Assembly (NCBI GenBank): GCA_933822405.4
Contig: CAKOGP040000114.1
Coordinates: 1-64,000, forward strand
Length of the DNA stretch: 64,000 nt
DNA from: Cylindrotheca closterium
Lineage: Eukaryota > Bacillariophyta > Bacillariophyceae > Bacillariales > Bacillariaceae
Direction: 5' to 3'
Part shown: positions 51,335-60,553 of the stretch, in pieces
Layout of the letters: every line of letters begins with the position of its first letter
How positions within the stretch are numbered: the stretch's first letter is position 1
Notes under the pieces: model-generated
What the model was told of the DNA's origin: nothing
The model's database searches: none
What the model saw: the letters and a program-made list of their open reading frames with translations, nothing else
Made by a program: the position numbers and the translations under genes

Positions 51335-54300
51335 TTATGCCCAATGGGGCTCTTCCATGTCGACCAAGTCCTCCGAAAAATTCACAACTTGACCATAGCC
51401 TCGTGGATGAAAGTCGCGTAGCTTGATTTCTAGATCTGGCAATGCCTTCTCCAGGTCAGCTTGCATAGCAGCAGTGACGGTGAGATCGGCGCAAAACATG
51501 TTCACGTCGACTTGGACCCGTCCATCCCAAATAACCAAGACCATGGCAGAATCCCAAATGGCAATGTGCACGGCGCCATCTCCAATGTTTTCGTAGGCCT
51601 CGACAAACGGATTTCCTTCTACGTGTTCTGTGAGCGCAAACTTGTCAAATCCCTTCTTGAGATCCTCCCCGACCACCAGTGTAGGTCTCTGTCGGATAGC
51701 ATTGGTGTATTGGATGATGGATTGGGCGCCTACTGGCTTCTGGGTCTTGTATTGCTCCAACGAAGGCTTTAAGTCAAAGTCTTCAGGCTTGAAGAATTTG
51801 AGTCCGGCATCATCATCAATGATATAGGTAGGTTCGCTCTTCCACAATCCACCAAAAATGTTTCGAATTTCCGCAGTCAGTCCAGACTTCTTTTCGATGG
51901 AAGATACTGCCTTCTTCAAGTTGTCAATGAAGAGCTCATCACCAGACGAAGCGAAGGCCATCTCCAAACTACTTTCGGTTGTGTTGAAGAGAACATGGGC
52001 ACGAAATACTGGATCCAATCGAGTGATGGTGGTACGAATACGATCTACAACGGATCGTTTCCACATGTCCAATTGGGAATCAACAGTGGCCAGGCCGTAA
52101 ATGTCGTCTTCCAACTTGTCTTCTTCGTCCAACAAGTCAATGACAGTATCCATGGCGATGGTTGCGGATGGATCGACAACGAAAAACTTGATCTTCTCTT
52201 CGTCGTCACCAAATTCGGCATCTAGCTTCTCCTTGGCAGCAGTGTTGGCACATTCTTCGGCCTCATCGTCGGACAACGACGAATCGGAACAAGCATAAAA
52301 GGGAATGACAGAAGTAAGTTCCTTCTTTCCCTTGAGGATTTCAACGCTCTCACAAGCTTCGTCTTTCGTGCCGCAAAGAACGGCAACAGCAAACTTTGCA
52401 TCCTTGTCCACAAGGTCCAGACTTTCATTCAAAATCACGTTCAAGAGGCTGTTTGGGCTTGCTGCTGCTCGGACTGGTTCAGTATCCTTGGCACAGAACT
52501 TGTCAATTTGGGGTCCATGACTCTTGGAATCCTCCTTCCAAGTACTGACACCATACATACCGCCAGTGACAATGCGGAAGGACGAGGTCTTGTCACGGCT
52601 GCCTCCCACTGCTTGAATAAGAGCCAACTTGACAGCTTCAAAACTTTCAAAGGAACTCCACAATAGAATATCAAACCCGCAGTACTTGTTTTCAGCATCC
52701 ACTCGAGCCACAATGTATCCTTCTTTCAAAATCGTTACAAACTGAGTGTCCGTCTTCTTTCCTGCCGTGGTAGAAACGACGTGCATACCCTCCTTCTCCA
52801 ATGCCTTCTCGATTGCACTCTTGACCTTGGAAATCTTCTTGAGGGGCTTGCTGTTCAATTCTTCCACCTCCAAGACCATAAAGATTCCAGGGCTGGCATC
52901 TTGGAGATTATCCTTTTCGGGAATGGTGTCGGGATCCTTGCACAGCTTGTCAAAGGTACTACTGGGATTGCGTCTATAATCGTGAACAAAGGAGAATTGA
53001 TGGTCTGTCTTGAGGAGAGTATCTTCCACCAATACGTCATTCACCTTGTGATGGGTCAAATCCCGATTCAACAAGTCAACATCGTTACTGGCAATGACAA
53101 AGCCTTGATCGCCAAGTTTGGGAATGTTGTACACCTGATAATAGAGTGCGTATTCAAAGACGTCGCTGACCTTTTTGAAGAACCTGAACATGACAAGCAA
53201 ATGGAGTCGTTGAGCAGAATTCTTGTGTGCTCTCGTTGCCACCAGTGTTTCGTTGCTGGCCCTATTGCTTTTTACTTACAATTCGTTCATGGCAAATACA
53301 CCACCTGGTTTGACCAACAAGGATAGTGCCCCAACCACATCCAGTTCATCCGACACGGTCAAGGCAAAGATGGTATCGGACAAGTCGACCAATACCATAT
53401 CAAAGGAACCAAAGTATTCTCGTGGAAGCATGTATAGCGTCTTGGAGGCATCTCCGTACCACCACTGGACCTTTTCGTTGTGGTAATGTGTTTGGGCTCC
53501 AAAATGTTTAAAGGCCAATCGAGCCACATGTTGATCCAATTCCAAACCGACCACCAATTCCAAACTAGGATACTTGACAATTTCATTCAAGAGTCCATTG
53601 TCACCAGCTCCGACAAACAAGACCCGTTTGATATCTTCCTTGACATATTTGGCCGTCTTGTGTACTTGAACTTCGTGATAATATGGCCAGTAAGATCGGC
53701 ACATTTGAAAGATGGTATCCAAATTGAAGCAAACGTCTCTGGTTTCGGGATCGAAATAATGATCAATCAACTGATATTGCGAATTAAAGCTGGAAATGTC
53801 TGTGTAGTGATCCGAATCATACACCAACGATTCCGCTTGGTAGAGTGTCCGACGAAAGTCATCAATTGTGTCGACCACTTCATGTTCTTCCGGGACCACA
53901 AATAAATCTTCCGACGCATTGAGGCTTTCGTGGTGCTGAGAATAATCAATGGTTGGTTCCCAATATTCTTGTTCGGACATTTGGACACCCAAGGTCAAAG
54001 CTCGAATCAAGGCATCGTAATAGTCCAAAATGGCTTCCAATTCATCATCGGGTAGACTTCCCTCGGCTGGCACCAATACATCCGTGAGATATCCTTCCAA
54101 TCGTTCCAAATGTTCCTTCATGAATCGTGTTCCTCCGTAGTAAGATCCGTAGATTGGGAATTGTTCAAAGATCCATTCGGCTGACAAGATTGGTTGTCCA
54201 TCTTCATTGGTTCCCTCTTGGTCAATGTCCAAGGAGATAATTGGCATGATGCCAAATCCACCAAAGTGAAATCGTTGTGGATAGTCTTCCAAAAATCCCT

Positions 54301-55243
54301 TGTCGCGAAAGATTTCAGGTGTTCCCCAGACTTCAGGAGCATCTCCGCAATCAATGCACCGATCAAAGGAATGATACAAGTGTTCTCCCTTGGCAATGGG
54401 ATCCGATGCCTTTACCGTGAATCCGGTTTTGCCACTACTTCTGAGCGAGGTATTCTCCACATTAATCTTTTCCTCTCGATTGTCATGCTTGATAAAATCA
54501 TAGACGGGAGTAATGGCAACATCCCATCCACGTCCCAAGGCAGTCGCCATGGCCAAGATATCATCGGGATCGGTAGCATCCAAACACTCTAAATTAAAGA
54601 ATTCCGTAGCACCATGTGGAGGAAGGGTATTGTCATCATCAATGGAAGGATCCTGTAACATGCCATCCAGCAAGGCTTTTCCTTTGGCCGACCACAGACT
54701 GGGCATGCGAGGAAGAATTTGATCAAGTGTCAACTTGAGATAGGCAATGTAATCCGCAAACAATGCTGTTGATGCTGACGATCCTTTACCATCGGCCTTG
54801 TGGATTTGTTCCAAAAAGGCATTCTTCAGGTCACACATGCCATCTTCGTAATCGTCTGAATCCACCAAAAGATACGCTTCCGGAGGAATCTGAAGCAGCA
54901 ATTCGTCCTCTTCAATATTTTCGGTCGCAAAGAGGTAAAAGTCGGATGTCCAATCACTGGGATCGACTCTGCGGACTTCTAACTTGTCACTGACAATGGC
55001 ATCCTTGGTGGCTTTTAAGGATTCTACAACTTTTGTGGCCAAAGCAAGCGCGGCATCGACTGCCTCCGTTGCTTCACAAGATTTGTCGTCGGGAGAAGTG
55101 CAAACACCAGCTTCCTCGGCAGAAACAATTGGACAATGATTCATCAGCATGATCATGAACAACATCATCATAATTGTCATTAGATGATTGCTAGCTGAGG
55201 AAGGCCAAAGCGTGGCATTTGACGCCATTGGTCGTATTCTCAT
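51335..55243 (-). CDS. SET-like domain / aminopropyltransferase / SpeD-like fusion, gene 2
   Basis: Two exons, 55243-53280 and 53183-51335, with a 96-base intron in phase 2 at the same place (after NEL) as the second intron of gene 1; about 1270 aa. A signal peptide follows an internal Met (MTIMMMLFMIMLMNHCPIVS, cut near SAEE). The SET-like part (about residues 95-330) has lost key residues: LFATENI without the Gly, IKHDNRE instead of NHS, and HSFD instead of SYN, so methyltransfer is doubtful. The aminopropyltransferase domain (about 510-655) is intact: YYHE, VLFVGAGDNGLLNE, GLELDQ, GDAS and VDLSDT. Two SpeD-like domains follow (about 750-875 and 1185-1260); the second reads IWDSAMVLVIWDGR and FCADL and ends HPRGYGQVVNF. 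Likely to act with gene 1 in lumenal long-chain polyamine synthesis. Many residues are identical to gene 1 in the transferase region, implying strong constraint. Confidence 0.83.
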
Positions 55244-55616
55244 TATTTTGCGATTGTATAATGAGGTTTATCAAGAGACCTGTTATACAATTACGAAAGG
55301 AGAACGTCTGAAGCAATGCAGTACCGTTAGCAAGGATCTAAATATACTCACGAAAGATGCTGTTATGGCTTCTTTATTATTGTCGCATCATCAGTTTCAA
55401 CGCATTGGAGACAGTCGAGTCGACTCCGACGATCGAATCAAAACAGACAATGATAACGGATGGGAAGACAGACCTAAAACATGAGAATTCTGGATCTGAA
55501 GTTCTTGATTTTATCTCTGACACTGTCAGCATTGGAATACACATCCATACTATATACCATCTATATACTATTGGTATACAGTAGTAGCCTTCAATAATAG
55601 TCAAAACATCCATGTT
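55244..55616. other. Intergenic region, no gene seen
   Basis: About 370 bases upstream of fusion gene 2 and downstream of the next minus-strand gene. No frame worth reporting. Confidence 0.5.
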
Positions 55617-58600
55617 TTAAGAATTAGCATTAGCCTGTCGCATTGCCGCCTTGGCAGCAATCTCGTCCATCAAGCTACTTGGTCTTGCCCGCATCTTGCT
55701 CCTTTGCGCGGAAATGTCGGCCATGAGACTAACCCTCTTTCCCTTGTTCTTCAATGGACCACCAGATGATATTTCCGACAAGAGACTATTCCTACTAGGT
55801 GCTGCCGAAGAAGCAGGCTTTTTGGGTGCGGTCTCGGAAGCAGGTTTCTTCTGGGGACATGAGGCTGGATCGATTTGTTTCTCATATTCTGGATAAGCAA
55901 AATTGCTCGGATATCCATAGTCATCCGCGAAATAGTCGAGCTTTCGGTTTGCCTTGATCGGACACCTAAAGCCATCACAAGAGCATTCGCCATCTGACCC
56001 TTGTTCGTACTGAGTCACATGGCGTTCATACGTTAGCAAATGGTCCTTCAGCGTCTGTCGCAGAATGCAATACCAGTTCCATTTGCGCTTGGTCAAGGCA
56101 TCTTTGGCATGCCTCCATTTACTAGCAGTCGGAAAGAGGTATGCTTGCAAAGCTCGCCGTTCCGTGATTGTTAATCCAGTGACACGGCGTTGTTCCAAAT
56201 TCGAGGGATGCGCTCGCTGGACAAAGTCGGGTTGCATTCGCAAGAGTGTCAAAATGTTCGTTCTAGCAAACTTGAGAAGGAATGGCTTGGGAATAAACTT
56301 GCCGCTGGGAGATCGAGTAGCGAGCCAATCTTCCACACTTTGCTGACGGATATTGACCGGCATGTGCTTCCAGACTTGCTCCAATGCTCGCTGGTTTTCC
56401 TCCTTGTTGTCATTGTCAAATGCCTTTTCCATTCGTTCTTGCTCTTCCAGATATTCGTCCGTCAGCTCCAACGCACGCATATACTTTTCCATCTGTTGCT
56501 CGAGTACAAAGTAGTCTTGCCGTAGTTTGGCTTGAACCTTTGGATCCGGGTGCGTGGCTTGCGAACTTCCAATCTCTTGCATCTTGGCGGCAATCTTCGA
56601 AACTTCTGCCTTGGCTTCCGCATATGGGATATCTTCAGCAATCATGATACCGGCCTTGTTCAGCTGCTGTTCCAATCGTTTTTGGCGGTTCTGAGCATCT
56701 TCTAAATCTTGCAAGAGCCTATCCACTTCGTGTTTTTCATTCCTTTTAGTACTCGCAATCCGCCTTCGGAGCCGTTGAATCGACAATTCGCGACATGACT
56801 GCGTGGACATCACCGAAATGGAAGTCTTGGCATCATCGTCCGATCGAACACTTCGTCTTGATGGAATGGCGTTTTCCTTCTTGATGGTAGCCATGAGATT
56901 GGATATGTTCCGATCAAAACCCGTTGACTTGCTGGACGCCCGAGCCTTTAGTCGTTGAGACGAATAACTGTTGCCCGATGTGGCAGTTCCAGCATCCGAG
57001 GTAGATGACGATTTGATACTTGGACTCATCTTGACCCTTCTATCATTGGAAAGTGTCGATCGCAAAGCACTGTTGAGTGGACTTGGTGACTTTGGCGACG
57101 GAGCCGAGGCCAAGCCCGGCATAGCAATGCCCAAGGCAAACACAAAACACTTTATCTCTTGTTGCGACAAGTAACCCTCTTTCGTCATAATCTTCTCCAA
57201 TTCTTCTGTAGAAGTCACTGACTTGTTTTCAATCATGGAGCGATACATATCCAAGACAGAGTCAAAATTTGTTTTGGACTGAGACTCAATCTCGCTGACC
57301 TTGCCCAAGATTGGAGTAGAAGGAGGAGAAAGGGATACTTTTCGGCGCGCCATCGAGTCGTGCGACTTGGGACTGGCCTTATTGATTGATGTTCTAATAG
57401 CTGGTCGTAGAGGCGAAGACGGTGGAGAAGATCTGTTTGGTTTCGGACTACTGGATTGTTGGTCTTGTTGCAAAAACGGAGACTGGATCCTTGACTGAGA
57501 CAAACACTTCTGAGGAGACTGCGATTGTTTCCCATGGCTCGGGCTGTTTTGTGAAGTATCATCGGTATTGTCTTCCTCGAGAAATGGTGACTTGAGCCGG
57601 CCTGGACCTAGTCGGCCTGGCGATTGTTTTGTTTCGTCATTGTTGCCGTCGCCTTTGTCCCAACCTTGCCCTTCTTGATTCGTGGGGCTTTCCTCCTCTT
57701 GCTTAAGTGATTCGGGGGGAGACATACCAGGTTCTTTCCGGAAGGGCGATTCCAAAAGAGACTTGGACAAGCGTCTTGGTGATGACAACTCTACATGCTT
57801 GCCATTGGCTATATCCTCCGCCGGTTCCTTGACAAATGGTGATTCCAACCGTTCCGTTGATAATCGTCGAGGCACTGGTGGCTTTTCGATAAGTTGTTCG
57901 GGCTGGTCATCAGCGTCCTGCGATAGATTTGCAGGAGAATCCGCTGGTGGATCTTCTTTTGGAGAGGATGATGATGATGATGTTGTCGTTTGATGCTGAT
58001 GCGACAAGGATGCAAAAGGTCCAGACACAGGCTCTTGCAGTGTCTCTGGCTCCTCTTGTTTCGACTTTTCACTACGATGTAGTTTCACTGACACTGAAGG
58101 GGAACTTGCTGCTGCTGAAGTCTTCTCTTCTTGTGGATACGAGGATGTAGACGATGAAGACGCCGCAGTGGTAATAGTAGATTCCTCCAAAAATCCTTGC
58201 TTGTTGATCCGAGTCTCCTTCATTGTCATTTTCTGTTTCATCTTCTGACGCGCACTGGTTCGAAAACTCGTTTCCTTCTTTTTAGCCGACAGGTTGTTCT
58301 TGGCCTGATTGATGAAACTGTAGGGTGTTTGCAAAAACGTCGGAAGTGAATCCCAAGCATTGTATGGATCAGTAAAGGACACCTGATCAAAAGGCGTATC
58401 ATTGTCAGCCTCAAGTTCATCCTTGGATTTGCTTTTGTTGAATAACGAAAACTTGTCAAAGGCTGGATTATCAAAAAGGGCCCAAGCTGGTGATTGATCT
58501 TGAACCGCTTCCGTTGCAACTATACTGGAATCCGTATAGCCCAAGTCTGATTCATCGTCCATTAGATTCCCCATTCGCATTCTCATGATTATTCGATTTG

Positions 58601-59072
58601 TTTGTGGATCATGGTATGGCTCGAACATACGCTGATGCTCCTCGTCATCGTCTGAATCAAAGTAATTTCCTTCTTCCGGTATTCGATTCGAGTTGTGGTA
58701 CGGATCGTAGTACACTCCACCATTATTATTGTCATCAAAGTTATCATCAAAGTCGGCATCAAAGCTGGCTTCAAAGTAATCTGGATCGCCTTTCTTTGAC
58801 GCGTCCGGTGATACCACGTTTAGCAATTCGACTTCTCCACTTCTTCTATTCAAAGCTCGCGCATCAAAACTACTGTTTCTCGGTATCTCATCTTGATCCA
58901 ATAGACTATTTGGACGACTTCGATGTCCCTTCAATTGTTCATGCTGAGCCGTTTGTTCTTTTCTACGAGAATCCTGCTGATGTTGTTGTAGGCGATTATC
59001 TTTCATACTGTTGTTGTTGTTGCTGCCGCTGCTGCTGCTTCTGCTGCTGACGATGATTATCTTTAGCAACAA
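55617..59072 (-). CDS. Large disordered protein with repeated RL-x-SPF motifs, coiled coil and C-terminal Cys-containing domain
   Basis: Open for 1151 codons from 59072; a start at 59006 (MKDNRLQQ) is more natural because the sequence before it is repeat-derived. Not recognised. Residues to about 650 are polar and Ser/Pro/Asp-rich, with four related motifs at about 410-540: RRLSTERLESPFVKEP, RRLSKSLLESPFRKEP, GRLGPGRLKSPFLEED and SQSRIQSPFLQQD. Each places an SP phosphorylation-type site beside a hydrophobic pair. Around 640-680 there is a helical segment (FDSVLDMYRSMIENK, YLSQQEIKCFVFALGIAMPG). At about 790-930 heptad-rich helices (IQRLRRRIASTKRNEKHEVD, LEQQLNKAG, YFVLEQQMEKYMRALEL) form a coiled coil. 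From about 935 a folded domain includes VWKHMPVNIRQQSVEDWLAT, WNWYCILRQTLKDHLLTYER and CSCDGFRCPIKANRK. Perhaps a cytoskeletal or cell-cycle scaffold, but this is speculative. Confidence 0.78.
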   Translation of the reverse strand: MLLKIIIVSSRSSSSGSNNNNSMKDNRLQQHQQDSRRKEQTAQHEQLKGHRSRPNSLLDQDEIPRNSSFDARALNRRSGEVELLNVVSPDASKKGDPDYFEASFDADFDDNFDDNNNGGVYYDPYHNSNRIPEEGNYFDSDDDEEHQRMFEPYHDPQTNRIIMRMRMGNLMDDESDLGYTDSSIVATEAVQDQSPAWALFDNPAFDKFSLFNKSKSKDELEADNDTPFDQVSFTDPYNAWDSLPTFLQTPYSFINQAKNNLSAKKKETSFRTSARQKMKQKMTMKETRINKQGFLEESTITTAASSSSTSSYPQEEKTSAAASSPSVSVKLHRSEKSKQEEPETLQEPVSGPFASLSHQHQTTTSSSSSSPKEDPPADSPANLSQDADDQPEQLIEKPPVPRRLSTERLESPFVKEPAEDIANGKHVELSSPRRLSKSLLESPFRKEPGMSPPESLKQEEESPTNQEGQGWDKGDGNNDETKQSPGRLGPGRLKSPFLEEDNTDDTSQNSPSHGKQSQSPQKCLSQSRIQSPFLQQDQQSSSPKPNRSSPPSSPLRPAIRTSINKASPKSHDSMARRKVSLSPPSTPILGKVSEIESQSKTNFDSVLDMYRSMIENKSVTSTEELEKIMTKEGYLSQQEIKCFVFALGIAMPGLASAPSPKSPSPLNSALRSTLSNDRRVKMSPSIKSSSTSDAGTATSGNSYSSQRLKARASSKSTGFDRNISNLMATIKKENAIPSRRSVRSDDDAKTSISVMSTQSCRELSIQRLRRRIASTKRNEKHEVDRLLQDLEDAQNRQKRLEQQLNKAGIMIAEDIPYAEAKAEVSKIAAKMQEIGSSQATHPDPKVQAKLRQDYFVLEQQMEKYMRALELTDEYLEEQERMEKAFDNDNKEENQRALEQVWKHMPVNIRQQSVEDWLATRSPSGKFIPKPFLLKFARTNILTLLRMQPDFVQRAHPSNLEQRRVTGLTITERRALQAYLFPTASKWRHAKDALTKRKWNWYCILRQTLKDHLLTYERHVTQYEQGSDGECSCDGFRCPIKANRKLDYFADDYGYPSNFAYPEYEKQIDPASCPQKKPASETAPKKPASSAAPSRNSLLSEISSGGPLKNKGKRVSLMADISAQRSKMRARPSSLMDEIAAKAAMRQANANS

Positions 59073-59522
59073 TAAGAAACAGTTCTGATGATTTCAGGTT
59101 ACGCGTCTTCCAAAGACAAGTTTGAAGGACTGACGATAGATCTGAGAGATCTGATTGCGGAATCAGTGAGCCTCGTATTCTGCTTTCTTGGTTCGTGCTT
59201 GATATTTGGTTGGATTGGCTTTAGTAGAAGTCAATATCTCACCATTTAGCGACACATGTGCTTCAGTTCAGATTTCAGGAACGGAAACAAAAGCAGAAAT
59301 CGAGTTTCCTCCCTCTGGCGGGAACGTGCACGTCCGACTCCTATCAACGGACGAAAATACACTTTTCAAACCTACCGTTTCAGTACTGTTTCTACGCGTG
59401 CGCGCTCCAACCAGGTCTGAAAGCCGACTTGTCCGATCAAGAAGGATCTTCGTCGTCCATCCATCATCTCGAGATGTCGCAGTCATTATTATCAGCATCA
59501 CACCTTCAGCAGCACTCAGTGG
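59073..59522. other. Divergent intergenic region
   Basis: About 450 bases between divergent genes. Overlapping open frames on both strands (59206-59607 and others) run into the next gene out of frame and are not accepted. Confidence 0.5.
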
Positions 59523-60407
59523 ATGCCTGGAACAAAGAAGTACAAAGATTCTGAACAACAAGAACTTCCTCAATGGCTTCATGACTACCGAAAACCAACA
59601 ATCCTAAAGTACGATACTTCCATTTATCCGTTTCGTCAACTCGTCGCCGACTGGCTCGGAGTACCATCCGATCAACTTGAAACCATCCACCTGTTGCCTC
59701 TACCGGAAGCTTCCAAAGTTAATCCAAGGATATGCCAAGCATGGAAGGCGGCAAAAATGCCACGGCTGACACGAGAAGCCAGAATAATGGATGCTCAAAC
59801 CCAGCGTCAAGTCTTTCAATCGGATGCCTACCACAAGCTGATGGAAACCTATCGTCTCTTTGTCAAAGAAGTGATTGCCCCCGATTGTGGAGATCAAAAT
59901 ATTGTGTACCAGGCCCCACCGACCACACGTGTTGTACTACCCAATGGGAGATCCACCATCTCGATGCATTCCGACAAGGAGTATTCTGGACATCAAGCAG
60001 CCGAAATCAACTTTTGGTTGCCACTCACCAAAGTTGGAGGAACCAATTCGTTATGGCTGGAGAGTGCTCCTGGCAAAGGGGATTTTGAACCTATCGAGCT
60101 AGAATATGGTCAATTCCTCAAATTCAATGGGTACGATTGTCGGCATTATACCGTGGATAACGAAACGGACCAATGTCGAGTTTCGTTTGACTTTCGTGTG
60201 ACTCCCTCTGAGTTGTGCCTCCAACGCAAACAATGTGGGGAATTTTGCGTAGAAGAAACTACTTCAGAAGGATACATTGCCTATCCTCACAAATTCTGGA
60301 AGATTACAAGAAACATGACCCACGGCGAGGAAGAGGGATTGGATCCAATAGAGTATATTCTACCGTCTGAGGACAAAGCCAAATACATGAGTACTCTGAA
60401 GTCCTAA
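59523..60407 (+). CDS. Fe(II)/2-oxoglutarate-dependent oxygenase-like protein
   Basis: 294 aa, single exon; the start at 59523 is the first in-frame Met before conserved sequence. The C-terminal half has the order of a double-stranded beta-helix dioxygenase: STISMHSDKEYSGHQAAEIN (H-x-D iron ligands, about residues 150-152), NFWLPLTKVGGTNSLWLES, GQFLKFNGYDCRHYTVDN with the likely distal His, and CRVSFDFRVTPSE, where the Arg may bind 2-oxoglutarate. The overall layout recalls StrG-like and phytanoyl-type hydroxylases. The N-terminal half (LPQWLHDYRKPTILKYDTSI) probably packs on the barrel. It lacks a signal peptide, so a cytosolic location is expected. It converges on fusion gene 3 with only 146 bases between the stop codons, but nothing else links them. 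Substrate unknown. Confidence 0.72.
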   Translation: MPGTKKYKDSEQQELPQWLHDYRKPTILKYDTSIYPFRQLVADWLGVPSDQLETIHLLPLPEASKVNPRICQAWKAAKMPRLTREARIMDAQTQRQVFQSDAYHKLMETYRLFVKEVIAPDCGDQNIVYQAPPTTRVVLPNGRSTISMHSDKEYSGHQAAEINFWLPLTKVGGTNSLWLESAPGKGDFEPIELEYGQFLKFNGYDCRHYTVDNETDQCRVSFDFRVTPSELCLQRKQCGEFCVEETTSEGYIAYPHKFWKITRNMTHGEEEGLDPIEYILPSEDKAKYMSTLKS

Positions 60408-60553
60408 CTACAGTGGAAAAGAAGAATAGAAAGTGTTATCATTATATACATCTACACATATACTTTACTCTACATTTGCATTGTTCTTAAACAAAATAAA
60501 AAGCTGCCCCAATGACATACCAGACTACTACTGCTGTTCCTCATCCTCGTGAG

